A DNA stretch of 64,000 nt. It comes from Rhodococcus sp. B50. Its GTDB lineage: Bacteria > Actinomycetota > Actinomycetes > Mycobacteriales > Mycobacteriaceae. Shown in pieces: positions 8,913 to 18,503 of this stretch (the stretch's first letter is position 1; each line of letters opens with the position of its first letter). A program made the translations under genes and the position numbers. The stretch spans positions 1,302,001-1,366,000 of the forward strand of contig NZ_WPAG02000002.1 of assembly GCF_013602415.1 (NCBI RefSeq), given 5' to 3'. The notes under the pieces are model-generated. The model worked only from the letters and a program-made list of their open reading frames with translations, did no database searches and had not been told where the DNA came from.

Positions 8913-9071
8913 TCAGCACAGCGCAAACCGACCCGATGGGGGGCTCCGACCGAGTGACATCATCTGCACCTGCCCCCGGTGATTGGTGGCGCCGGCCTCA
9001 TCGTCGTAGCGGCCACTGCAGCGAGTCCGCAGGGCCGCAGCCGCCTGTCGACCTCGGAGTTTCCTTTAGCT

Positions 9072-10229
9072 CTACAGCGAGTTCCGTGCGATGTCGCGGC
9101 CGATGATTTCCTTCATGATCTCGGTGGTACCGCCGTAGATTGTTTGGATGCGGCAGTCGACGTATGCGCGGGCGATGGGGTATTCCATCATGTAGCCGTA
9201 TCCTCCGTGCAGCTGCACACATCGATCGACCACGCGCTTCTGCAATTCGCTCGCCCACCATTTGGCTTGGGCAGCCTCGACGGCGGTGAGATCCCCGTCG
9301 TTGAGAGCGAGGACCGCATTGTCGATGTACGCCTGGGTGACGTCGATTTCGGTGAGGAGCTCGGCCAGCACGAAGCGGGTGTTCTGAAAATCCCCGACGG
9401 ACTGACCGAACGCCTTGCGTTCGAAGACGTAGGTCCTGGTCCACTCGTAGGCGGCACGGGCACTGGCGATGGCGCTGACCGCAATCGAGAGCCGTTCGCG
9501 GGGCAGTCGTTCCATCAGGTGGACCAAGCCCCGGCCTTCGGTACCGAGAAGGTTGCCCGCAGGGACCCTTACATCGACGAAGGACAGTTCTGCGGTGTCC
9601 TGTGCGGCGAGCCCGACCTTCTCGAGCTTGCGCCCCCGTGTGAACCCCTCCATGCCTCGCTCGACGACGAAGAGGCTGTATCCGCGCGAACCGGAGTCAG
9701 GATCGGTTCGAGCGGCGACGATCACCAGGTCTGCGTGAATTCCATTGGTGATGAAGGTTTTCTGGCCGTTGAGAATCCAGCTGTCGCCGTCGCGGACGGC
9801 AGTGGTCCTGATTCCCTGAAGGTCGCTGCCCGTGCCGGGTTCGGTCATCGCGATGGCGCAGATGAGTTCACCGCTGGCCATACCGGGTAGCCATCGCTGT
9901 TTCTGTTCCTGCGTGCCCAGGTCACACATGTAAGGGATGGTGATGTCGTCCTGGGTGCCGAGACCGGCACCGAACGAGGTGGTGCCGGTACGGGCGATTT
10001 CCTCTGCCATGACGTACCGGTACCGGTAGTCCTGCTCTCCGGGGCCTCCGAACTCTTCGGGAACAGATAGGCCGACGATGCCTATCTTCCCGGCGGCCGA
10101 CCATGCGGCCCGGTCGATCAGCCGCTCCTTTTCCCACTCCTCGTAGTACGGGAGGACTTCGCGGGCGAGGTATTCCCGGACGGTTTCCCGGTAGGCCTCG
10201 TGGTCTTCGCTGAAAATTTTGCGCCGCAT
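9072..10229 (-). CDS. Acyl-CoA dehydrogenase
   Basis: A 385-residue flavoprotein of normal family length with the three-domain acyl-CoA dehydrogenase layout. The central strand signature AIAMTEPGTGSDLQG, the block NGQKTFITNG, ERKAFGQ and the C-terminal QLHGGYGYMMEYP are all present. The IYEGT motif, which carries the catalytic Glu of medium-chain enzymes, reads IYGGTTEIM; this is common in long-chain and isovaleryl-type enzymes, where the base sits on another helix (a candidate is Glu in AAYEWTR). It should oxidise an acyl-CoA to the 2-enoyl-CoA. The gene downstream on the same strand is 11 bases beyond the upstream neighbour's end, so the two are probably cotranscribed. Confidence 0.9.
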   Translation of the reverse strand: MRRKIFSEDHEAYRETVREYLAREVLPYYEEWEKERLIDRAAWSAAGKIGIVGLSVPEEFGGPGEQDYRYRYVMAEEIARTGTTSFGAGLGTQDDITIPYMCDLGTQEQKQRWLPGMASGELICAIAMTEPGTGSDLQGIRTTAVRDGDSWILNGQKTFITNGIHADLVIVAARTDPDSGSRGYSLFVVERGMEGFTRGRKLEKVGLAAQDTAELSFVDVRVPAGNLLGTEGRGLVHLMERLPRERLSIAVSAIASARAAYEWTRTYVFERKAFGQSVGDFQNTRFVLAELLTEIDVTQAYIDNAVLALNDGDLTAVEAAQAKWWASELQKRVVDRCVQLHGGYGYMMEYPIARAYVDCRIQTIYGGTTEIMKEIIGRDIARNSL

Positions 10230-10245
10230 AGTTTCTCTTCGGTTA

Positions 10246-11403
<1,158 letters not shown>

Positions 11404-11592
11404 TCACATACCGGCCAGTCCTCGGGCGCTCGTTCCGATGGTGGTTTCCGCGTCGTTCGCGCTGATCCTTGCCACTTCTTCGAGTGCACGCAGCGCGCCG
11501 ACCTGGAACGCCACTCCGGGAACCCCATCGCCGCCGGGCATTAGGGTGAACGGACGAGCGTTCCTTCGGTTGCGGGAGCCGAGTTGGGGCAT
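11404..11592 (-). pseudogene. Patatin-like phospholipase, N-terminal remnant
   Basis: A 62-residue frame contains GGDGVPGVAFQVGALRALEE followed by a TTIGTSARGLAG segment. This matches the N-terminus of patatin-like phospholipases: a glycine-rich oxyanion loop, a helix, then the GxSxG nucleophile elbow. The frame stops right after the elbow, so the Asp of the catalytic dyad and over 200 residues are missing. An ATG with a weak AGAAG site is still present. It is an old truncation. Confidence 0.6.
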
Positions 11593-11735
11593 CGACTTCT
11601 CTTCTGGAACCGGGAAAGGGTGGTCACAGCATGAATCGGCGCGAGGAACCTACCGGTCCCGACGAACTGGAGAAGTCTCCGTGGTGGCCTCACCTGGCTT
11701 CGACAGACACCCCGAGGTTCACGGTGGGTGTGTTC

Positions 11736-12055
11736 TCACAACCGGTCGATGCCGGCGATCACGCTGACGTAGTCGCGGGCTCGTGTCGGGTCGAACGAGC
11801 GGGAGATCTGCAGCTTCTCCGCCTCGAGAGAGAGGTGGAGGGGGCGACGTAGAACGCACTGACCTGCTCGCCATCGACCTCGGCGACCGCCAGGTCCGGA
11901 CGGTCCGCAGCAATGTCATAACAAATCGCCGAATGGTCCACCGCCAGAGCCAGTTCGGGCTCGCTGACCACATCGTCGATCCGCCGTCCCCGATAGAAGA
12001 CCCGCCGCCCGTCTGCCAGACCCTGCCGGAACTCGTCACCGGTACGCAAACTCAC
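11736..12055 (-). pseudogene. 4-hydroxyphenylacetate 3-hydroxylase-type enzyme, N-terminal remnant
   Basis: A GTG at 12055 with a good AAGGAG site opens a frame whose first 70 residues (SLRTGDEFRQGLADGRRVFY, then a DDVVSEPEL segment) match the N-terminus of the HpaB/PvcC family of FADH2-dependent aromatic hydroxylases. Homology fades after about residue 75 at VDGEQVSAFYVAP. In the +1 frame a further coding-like tail, EAEKLQISRSFDPTRARDYV, ends at 11736 and may be the far end of the same or another gene. A full-length member has about 480-520 residues, so this is a deletion product. Confidence 0.65.
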
Positions 12056-12208
12056 AATGCACTCCTTGTTCAGCTGGCGACATACACCGCTCATCAGGTA
12101 TTGGTCGATAGACGAGTTTCCAAGCGGGTGAAGACCCGAACTCTTGGAGACGCCCCGCGAATGCCATGGGAGCGATCGGGGACTTGGATGAAGCTCGACC
12201 AGTTGAGA

Positions 12209-13648
12209 TCAGTCGGTGAGGAAAATGGACTTGGTGTTGAAGTAGGAGGCGAGACCTTCCGGTCCGAGTTCGCGGCCGAGACCACTGGCCTTGATCCCTC
12301 CGAATGGAGCACCGAAATCGAGCGTGTACCCGTTCACGCCGAAGGATCCGGTTTCCACCCGCCGGGCGACATCGAGCCCATGCTCGGTGTCGGCCGTCCA
12401 CACCGTTCCGCCGAGACCGAACTCGGAGTCGTTGGCGATCGCGATTGCCTGCTCCTCGTCGGTGTAAGGGATGACCGAGAGCACGGGCCCGAAGATTTCC
12501 TCGCGAGCGATGGTGTGGTCGAGTCCGACCTCCCCGAAGACGGTCGGTTCGACGAACCATCCCCGGTCACGATCGGCGGGCCGCCCTCCACCGGTGGTCA
12601 GTTTCGCACCTTCGCTACGGCCGGCCTCGATGTAGGACTCCACCCGGGCGCGCTGCCCGGCGCTGACCAGCGGTCCGATGAACGTGTCTGGATCGAGCGG
12701 GTCACCGACCGGCAGGGAGGACACCATCGCCGTGACCGCGTCGAGAACCTCTGCATAACGGCTTTGCGGGGCAAGTATTCTCGTGGATGCGTAGCAGGTC
12801 TGACCGGTATTGATCAGGGATGCGGTCGCCAGGCCCTGCACCGTAGCAGCCAGGTCGGCGTCGTCGAGGATCAAGGCGGCGGATTTGCCACCCAACTCCA
12901 GCGACACCGGTCGCAACAACCTGCCACAGGTTTCGGCGATCTGTCGCCCGGCCGGAGTGGATCCGGTGAAGGCCACCTTTTGCACACCCGGATGGGCGAC
13001 GAGGTGCTTGCCGATCTCCGGTCCGCCCGTGACGATGTTGAGCACACCGGCGGGCAGGCCGGCCTCGACCGCGGCCTGGGCCAGGACAAACGAGTCGAGC
13101 ACCGTCTCGGGCGACGGCTTGAGGACGACGGTGCACCCGGCAGCGAGCGCCGGAGCGATCTTCATCATCGCCAACAGTGCGGGAAAGTTCCACGGCGCGA
13201 TGGCAGCGACGACGCCGATCGGCTCTTTCCGCACGACCGTAGTGCCGTTGCCCGCCAACGCCGCTCGGCGCTCTTCCAACTCGGTGGCGCGGGCGAGGGA
13301 GGCGTAGTAGCTCAGCAGAGCGGTCGGACCCTGCCCCTCGGCGACAGTGGCAATCGAGATCGGCATCCCGTTCTGCTCGCTGACCAGACGGGCGGACAGT
13401 TCGGCTCGGTTTCCCAGCGCGACCGCGAACCGCTCCAGAACATCGGCACGCTGCACCGGTGTGAATGCGGACCAGGCACGGAACGCGTGGCCGGCCGCCG
13501 CAACGGCGGCGTCGACGTCGGCCGGGGTGCACTCGGGTACCTGCCCGATCTTTTCCTCCGTCGATGCCGAATGCACTTCGATCACATCGGACGAGAGGGG
13601 CGTACGCCACTCACCGTCGATGTACAGGGCAGCGTGATTGTGGGGCAT
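12209..13648 (-). CDS. NAD(P)-dependent aldehyde dehydrogenase
   Basis: A 479-residue aldehyde dehydrogenase with all catalytic elements: Asn154 in APWNFP, Lys177 in VLKPSP, the general base Glu251 in LELGGKS and the nucleophile Cys285 in NTGQTCYASTR. It should oxidise an aldehyde to the acid. The ATG at 13648 follows a GAGGAGG site. The promoter region carries an 11-bp element (13728-13738) that recurs in front of the ThDP enzyme on the other side of the IclR gene, so the two are probably co-regulated. An aldehyde produced by the ThDP enzyme would be a natural substrate. Confidence 0.92.
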   Translation of the reverse strand: MPHNHAALYIDGEWRTPLSSDVIEVHSASTEEKIGQVPECTPADVDAAVAAAGHAFRAWSAFTPVQRADVLERFAVALGNRAELSARLVSEQNGMPISIATVAEGQGPTALLSYYASLARATELEERRAALAGNGTTVVRKEPIGVVAAIAPWNFPALLAMMKIAPALAAGCTVVLKPSPETVLDSFVLAQAAVEAGLPAGVLNIVTGGPEIGKHLVAHPGVQKVAFTGSTPAGRQIAETCGRLLRPVSLELGGKSAALILDDADLAATVQGLATASLINTGQTCYASTRILAPQSRYAEVLDAVTAMVSSLPVGDPLDPDTFIGPLVSAGQRARVESYIEAGRSEGAKLTTGGGRPADRDRGWFVEPTVFGEVGLDHTIAREEIFGPVLSVIPYTDEEQAIAIANDSEFGLGGTVWTADTEHGLDVARRVETGSFGVNGYTLDFGAPFGGIKASGLGRELGPEGLASYFNTKSIFLTD

Positions 13649-13722
13649 GAGGCCTCCTCGGACCGTTGGGCGCCGTGTCGAACTCGCGGGGGTCTGCAAC
13701 ACCTGGCACCACGAGTGACAGA

Positions 13723-13745
13723 ATTTCTATAGCGATCGTTAAATA
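13723..13745. promoter_or_regulatory. Candidate IclR operator upstream of the aldehyde dehydrogenase
   Basis: On the minus strand this stretch reads TTAACGATCGCTATAG within an AT-rich patch about 80 bases upstream of the aldehyde dehydrogenase ATG. The 11-mer CGATCGCTATA is identical to one in front of the ThDP enzyme gene. Its core CGATCG is palindromic, as expected for a dimeric regulator. The assignment to the neighbouring IclR protein is an inference from position. Confidence 0.5.
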
Positions 13746-13769
13746 ACGTATGTGCGTGGTCCGCGACTG

Positions 13770-14681
13770 TCAATGTGCGGGTGGTCGCCCATGCACGGCC
13801 GCGGTCACTTCGGCAGCTGCATCCCGCACGAGATCGCCGAGCTCGAGAGTGGCCGCGCCCGACATCGGGGCGGGGGCGTCGACGACACACAGCACCATCA
13901 CTGGACCCCCGTCGGGTCCGAAGACGACAGAATTGACCGAGATCGGCTGATAGCTCATCTGAAGCTCGACCGCACCAACGAGTACATCCGCAGACAGCAG
14001 GCGCCGCGCCTCACGCAACGCAACGGTGGACCGATTTCCTCCGCTTCCGTAGCCGCGCAGCGCTGAGACTGCGTCCGCGAGCGAACGCTCTTGTTGCTGA
14101 AGACATTCGATCGCGAAGCCACGGCTCCGGATGAGCGTGAGGATCGGCTCGTACCGGGCCCGCAGCGAGTCCGCGTCCTCGTCGAGCGCTTGCGCACCGA
14201 CGATGTACCACTCGTCGAGCCGATCAGATGGATACCAAGCGGCCAGTCCTGCACCCAACGGTGGTGCGAGCAGCACCTTGTCGCCGAGGCGCAACCCGAG
14301 CGTGCCTCGCCTGCCGCCGATCGGCTGAACGATTTCGGCGACCACCAGGTCGGACCCGGACGGAACGAAGGCGACGCAGGCCAGGTGAGTGAGATCCGCG
14401 AGCCGATGCATCACCGACCGTGCGAGATCGACGACATCAGCGGCCTGATCCGCCGCCTGCCCGATCGCAATAAGGGCAGGGCCAAGTTGATAGGTCTTGC
14501 GGCTGGGGTGGCGAATGAGCCACCCGGCCTCGGTGAGCGCGACGACCATCGGATAGCAGGTGGCCTTCGCGACGCCGAGGTGCCTGGCGATATCCGCCAG
14601 GCTACGGCCGGCTCCAGGTTCCTCGGCAAGGAGCTCCATAAGCATGACGATGCGCTCGGTTTGGGGAGAAGTACGTGTCAT
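13770..14681 (-). CDS. IclR-family transcriptional regulator
   Basis: A 303-residue IclR-type regulator. The N-terminal winged helix covers about residues 8-70 (TERIVMLMELLAEEP, then SLADIARHLGVAKATCYPMV) and is followed by the GAF-like effector domain typical of the family. The ATG at 14681 is chosen because the helix-turn-helix begins a few residues later. The gene sits between the aldehyde dehydrogenase and the divergent ThDP enzyme, and both have the same putative operator in their promoters, so it is the likely local regulator of this catabolic unit. The effector is unknown. Confidence 0.88.
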   Translation of the reverse strand: MTRTSPQTERIVMLMELLAEEPGAGRSLADIARHLGVAKATCYPMVVALTEAGWLIRHPSRKTYQLGPALIAIGQAADQAADVVDLARSVMHRLADLTHLACVAFVPSGSDLVVAEIVQPIGGRRGTLGLRLGDKVLLAPPLGAGLAAWYPSDRLDEWYIVGAQALDEDADSLRARYEPILTLIRSRGFAIECLQQQERSLADAVSALRGYGSGGNRSTVALREARRLLSADVLVGAVELQMSYQPISVNSVVFGPDGGPVMVLCVVDAPAPMSGAATLELGDLVRDAAAEVTAAVHGRPPAH

Positions 14682-14730
14682 GTGTTCGCATAATGCCACT
14701 CTGGCGCCGCACTGTGATCACCGCTACTTT

Positions 14731-14755
14731 TGTGTTTATCGATCGCTATACAACA
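14731..14755. promoter_or_regulatory. Candidate IclR operator upstream of the ThDP enzyme
   Basis: The stretch TTTATCGATCGCTATACAAC lies 27-50 bases upstream of the ThDP enzyme ATG, in the gap to the divergent IclR gene. It contains the 11-mer CGATCGCTATA (14740-14750), also found in inverted orientation upstream of the aldehyde dehydrogenase. TATCGATCG-n-TATA forms an imperfect palindrome. This is consistent with regulation by the IclR protein, but no direct evidence is available. Confidence 0.5.
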
Positions 14756-14781
14756 TCTTCGAACCTTCGATAGGAGTCTCG

Positions 14782-16494
14782 ATGACAATCAACGGTGGCC
14801 AGTTGTTGGCCCGAGCGCTGGCCCAGGCGGGAACGACGGAGGTGTTCACCCTGCACGGTGGGCATTTGGATGCCTTCCTGGTGGCGTGCGCCGGCGAAGG
14901 CATCCGGTTGACCGACACCCGGCACGAGGCAAGTGCCGGCCACGCCGCCGACGCCTACGCCCGAGTCACGGGCGGACTCGGGGTCTGTGTCATCACCTCG
15001 GGTCCGGGTTTCACGAACGCCTACACCGCGATTGCGAACTCCTATCTCGACCGCACCCCGACTCTGTTCGTCGTCGGCGCCCCACCGATACGCGAGACCG
15101 AGACCAACCCGCTGCAGGGCGGCTTCGACCAGATCGCGGCGGCGACACCAGTGACGAAGTGGGCGCATCGGATCACCGATCCTGCACGGATTCCCGAGAT
15201 CGTCGCCCTGGCCGTCCGCAAGGCCACCACCGGCGTTCCGGGCCCGATTCTGCTCGAGGTTCCGATCGACGTGATGTTCGGAGAGGCCGACGAACACGTG
15301 GTGCGGTATCCGGTCAACTACACCATCGAAGCCCGCCCGGCACCCGCGTCGACCGCTGTGGAAGCGGCTCTGGACCTGCTGCAGACCGCGACGAACCCCG
15401 CGATTGTCATCGGTGGTGGGGTCACCTTCTCCGGCGCCGCGGACGCCCTCGTCGCATTCGCTGAAACCGTCGATGTCCCGGTCTTCTATCCGGGTAAGTC
15501 CGACGGTGCGATCCCCGCAAGTCATCGCCTGGCCGGCGGGGGCCTACTCGCCTTGGGCACCCTGCCCGCACTCGGCGAGCCGACCCCCGATGTCGTGATG
15601 ATCGTTGGCGCACGGGCCGGGATGTTCACCGGCGGCCGGGCCAGCCTGTTCCCTGGCGCCCGGCTCGTCCAGATCGACATTGACGCCTCCGAGCTCGGTC
15701 GGATGCACGACGTCGCCGTCCCGATCCTCGCGGACTGCCGGGAAGCGCTGCTCGCGCTGACCGCGGCTGCCGCCACCCGCACCTGGCCGGACTGGTCCGG
15801 TTGGGTGCAGGCGGCAACGGGCGCCAAGCACGCCCACCGGGCCGGATTCGTCGACGAGACCACCGAGTCGGGCAAACCTCACCCGTACTTCGCGGCCCGC
15901 GCCATCGTCGATGCCTGCCCACCGGACACGATCTTCGTTATGGATGGCGCCGAGGCCCCCTCCTGGGCGGAATTCTTCGCCACCACCGAAACACCCGGTG
16001 GCGTCCTGCGCCTCGGGTACCTCGGATGCCTGGGTGTCGGACCAGGATTCGCGATCGGAGCGCACCGCGCCCGCCCGGACGCCCCCATCGTGATCATCAC
16101 CGGTGACGGAGCCGCCGGCTTCCACATCCAAGAATTCGACACGATGGCCCGACACAACATCCCTGTGGTCACCGTGATCTTCAACAATGCAGTCTGGGGA
16201 ATGTCGATCCACGGTCAAGAGGCCGTCTACGGCGAGCGCGGCGTAGTGGTCTCCGAACTCGCCGACAGTGCCTACGAGAAGGTGGCTGAGGCATTCGGTG
16301 GGTACGGCGAGCGAGTCGAGAGCACCACGAGAATCGGTGACGCGATGAAGCGCGCGTTCGACGCCGGCGTGCCGGCCTGCCTCAACGTCGAGATCGATCC
16401 GACGGTGGTGCACCCGATCACCACGATGATGCTCGGCGACGTCACCAGCACCGACGAAATCGTGGTCCCCTACTACGAGAACATCCCCCGATGA
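14782..16494 (+). CDS. Thiamine diphosphate-dependent enzyme (acetolactate synthase / 2-keto acid decarboxylase type)
   Basis: A 570-residue protein with the three ThDP-enzyme domains. The N-terminal Pyr domain has the cofactor-activating Glu49 in TRHEASAGHAADAYAR and the ITSGPGFTNAYT block. The C-terminal PP domain has the Mg-ThDP motif GDGAAGFHIQEFDTMARHN ending in NNAVWGMS. It resembles acetolactate synthase large subunits, oxalyl-CoA/2-hydroxyacyl-CoA enzymes and benzoylformate decarboxylases; the exact reaction cannot be fixed. Pairing with an aldehyde dehydrogenase through a shared operator favours decarboxylation of a 2-keto acid or a lyase reaction releasing an aldehyde. The ATG follows an AGGAG site, and the stop overlaps the next gene (ATGA). 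Confidence 0.87.
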   Translation: MTINGGQLLARALAQAGTTEVFTLHGGHLDAFLVACAGEGIRLTDTRHEASAGHAADAYARVTGGLGVCVITSGPGFTNAYTAIANSYLDRTPTLFVVGAPPIRETETNPLQGGFDQIAAATPVTKWAHRITDPARIPEIVALAVRKATTGVPGPILLEVPIDVMFGEADEHVVRYPVNYTIEARPAPASTAVEAALDLLQTATNPAIVIGGGVTFSGAADALVAFAETVDVPVFYPGKSDGAIPASHRLAGGGLLALGTLPALGEPTPDVVMIVGARAGMFTGGRASLFPGARLVQIDIDASELGRMHDVAVPILADCREALLALTAAAATRTWPDWSGWVQAATGAKHAHRAGFVDETTESGKPHPYFAARAIVDACPPDTIFVMDGAEAPSWAEFFATTETPGGVLRLGYLGCLGVGPGFAIGAHRARPDAPIVIITGDGAAGFHIQEFDTMARHNIPVVTVIFNNAVWGMSIHGQEAVYGERGVVVSELADSAYEKVAEAFGGYGERVESTTRIGDAMKRAFDAGVPACLNVEIDPTVVHPITTMMLGDVTSTDEIVVPYYENIPR

Positions 16495-17335
16495 AGGGGT
16501 TGCTGTTCCGCGAACACGGCGTGGTCGTGCGCGCCGACCTCGACACCCCTATCCCCGGCGGCGGCGAGGTGTTAGTGCAGGTCAAGGCCGCCGGGATCTG
16601 CGGCTCCCACCTGCACGGCGTCGCCGATGGCATGTACCCGCACCCAGCGGTGCTCAGGCACGAGTTCGCGGGCGTCACCGAGGACGGCACCCGCGCCGCG
16701 ATCACCCCGGTACCGCGTGACAGGCTGGTCCCGATCCCCGAGGGGGCGTCCTTCACCGCCGGAGCGATGGCCGAGGTCGTCGCGAACGGCGCCCACGCCC
16801 TTGCCCGCTCCGGCGGGGCGCAGCGAAAGACGGTCGGATCATCGGCGCCGGACCGATTGGGCGGGCCACCTTGCTGTGCACCCGCGAACAGGGAGCCAGC
16901 ACCATCGGGGTCACCGACCTGATCGAGCACCGACTGGCGGTGGCCACCCGACTCGGCGCCGACGCAGTTTCGAACACTCTCGATGCAGGCGCATTCGACC
17001 TCGTCATCGACGCGGTCGGCGCGACCGTCACGCGCTCCGCTTTCCTGACAGCCTTGCGCTCGGGCGGCACAGCCGTGTGGATCGGGGTCAACGATCCGGC
17101 GGCGACACTCGCTGCGTCGATGGACGTGGTCATTGCCGAACGCAGCATCGTCGGGTCCTTCGCCTACACCGACGCCGTGTTCGCGCACGCGGTCACCCTC
17201 AGTGCCCGTCACAACTTCGACTGGGTCAGCACCTACCCGCTCGATGCCGCCGAACCGGTCTTCGCCGAGCTGAGGGCGGAACGATCGTCGATTGTCAAAG
17301 CACACTTCACTACCGAGGACAGGAGTCAACAATGA
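16491..17335 (+). pseudogene. Zinc-type alcohol dehydrogenase, with deletion and frameshift
   Basis: The first frame (16491-16922) starts like a medium-chain zinc dehydrogenase: AAGICGSHLHG, VLRHEFAG and then directly RDRLVPIPEG and AEVVANGAHALA. About 45 residues between ITPV and RDRLV, which normally hold the four structural-zinc cysteines, are missing. Near 16835 the frame breaks: the coenzyme motif RIIGAGPIGRATLL continues only in another frame (to 17335), which fits loss of one base in the stretch ACGGTCGGATCATC. The HE pair and the GAGPIG motif survive separately. It overlaps both neighbours by ATGA junctions, so it was once a proper operon member and has decayed recently. A sequencing error could explain the frameshift but not the deletion. 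Confidence 0.8.
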
Positions 17336-18126
17336 CTGCACGAGTAGCAGACAAAACCGCAGTGGTGATCGGCGGTGCGTCCGGCATCGGGTGGGCATCG
17401 GCCGAGCTGCTGGCGAAAGAGGGCGCAACCGTGGTGATCGCCGACATCGACGCTGACAAGGCAGGCGATCGAGCACACGAACTCGGCGGACGCACCCGCA
17501 GTCGCCGAGTCGACGTCTCCGACGAGGAATCGGTCCGAGCACTGTTCGAGGACACCGCAAATGAAGTGGGTTCCGTCGACATCACCCTCAACTGCGCCGG
17601 AGTCAACCTTCCCGGGTTGATCACCGACCTCGACGCCGGTTCGTGGCAGCGCACGATCGATCTATGTTTGACCGGGGCCTTTTTCGTCATCAAACATTCG
17701 GCCCGGACGATGGCGACCGGAGCCGCGATCACCAGTATCGCCTCACTCAATGCACGTCAACCCGCTGCCGGTTTCGCCGGCTACTGCGCAGCCAAAGCCG
17801 GCCTGACCATGCTCACCCAGGTAGCAGCACTCGAACTCGGTGCCCGAGGTATCCGAGTCAACGCCATCTCTCCCGGCCTGGTCGAAACACCCCTCGTGCA
17901 GGGACTGACCTCGCATCCGGCAATCCAAACCGAGTTCACCGACAACACACCACTCGGACGCAACGGCCTGCCTGCCGACATCGCCGAGGCCGTTCTCTAC
18001 CTGAGTTCGGACTCGGCCTCGTGGGTCACCGGCGAAATCCTCGACATCAACGGCGGAGCACACCTACGCCGATACCCCGACCTCATGAGACACCTCGCTG
18101 ACGCGTCCGACCAGTCGAGTCACTGA
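17332..18126 (+). CDS. Short-chain dehydrogenase/reductase
   Basis: A 264-residue classical SDR. The coenzyme motif GGASGIG is at residues 14-20, NCAG at 87-90, and the catalytic Ser138, Tyr151 and Lys155 are in place (SIASLN, then YCAAK). Asp38 to Asp40 after the second strand suggest NAD rather than NADP. It should interconvert a hydroxyl and a keto group. The ATG overlaps the stop of the ruined alcohol dehydrogenase and has an AGGAG site, so it belongs to the ThDP-enzyme operon. Oxidation of a 2-hydroxy acid to the 2-keto acid used by the ThDP enzyme is a reasonable guess. Confidence 0.9.
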   Translation: MTARVADKTAVVIGGASGIGWASAELLAKEGATVVIADIDADKAGDRAHELGGRTRSRRVDVSDEESVRALFEDTANEVGSVDITLNCAGVNLPGLITDLDAGSWQRTIDLCLTGAFFVIKHSARTMATGAAITSIASLNARQPAAGFAGYCAAKAGLTMLTQVAALELGARGIRVNAISPGLVETPLVQGLTSHPAIQTEFTDNTPLGRNGLPADIAEAVLYLSSDSASWVTGEILDINGGAHLRRYPDLMRHLADASDQSSH

Positions 18127-18187
18127 TCAACCCACCCTGAGTCCGTGGCTCTGGAAAAAATGCCGATGACCAACCGTCGAGACATGA

Positions 18188-18475
18188 CGACACCTCGAGC
18201 CCTTCTTCGAGGCGGACAGTGTTCGACGACAACTGTCCTGGTACGTACTGAGCACCGATGAGCGGCACCTTCGGCTACCGCCCACTCGCATCGAGCGAAC
18301 CCCCTCCATCGGCGTCCTCAACCTGCCCGGTCGGACCCTCCGCGTCCTCCACCCACGCCACACTCTCAATTTCGCCCGCAACCTCCCCGACATCCGCTGC
18401 TGCCCCCACGGCTACCAGATCGATCAACGCGGGGCATTCCCCGAAGCCTGCCCCGTCCCCAAACCGCCACGATGA
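18188..18475 (+). other. Coding-like fragment of unknown origin without a start codon
   Basis: In the 377-base gap before the acyl-CoA ligase, one frame stays open for 95 codons with strong G/C preference at third positions. It encodes a peptide with SWYVLSTDERHLRLP, GVLNLPGRTLRVLHPRHTL and CCPHGYQIDQRG. It has no ATG, GTG or TTG and begins right after a stop, so it looks like the C-terminal end of a lost gene. The family was not recognised. The CCPHGYQID stretch faintly recalls the second half of a Rieske motif, but the first half is absent. Confidence 0.35.
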
Positions 18476-18503
18476 CCGAGAAGAATCGAGAGGACACCAT
18501 CCG

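Noticed and set aside
16491..16922. Functional 143-residue short alcohol dehydrogenase
   Set aside because: The last 25 residues are out-of-frame text, and the coenzyme domain continues in another frame, so this is the first half of a broken gene.
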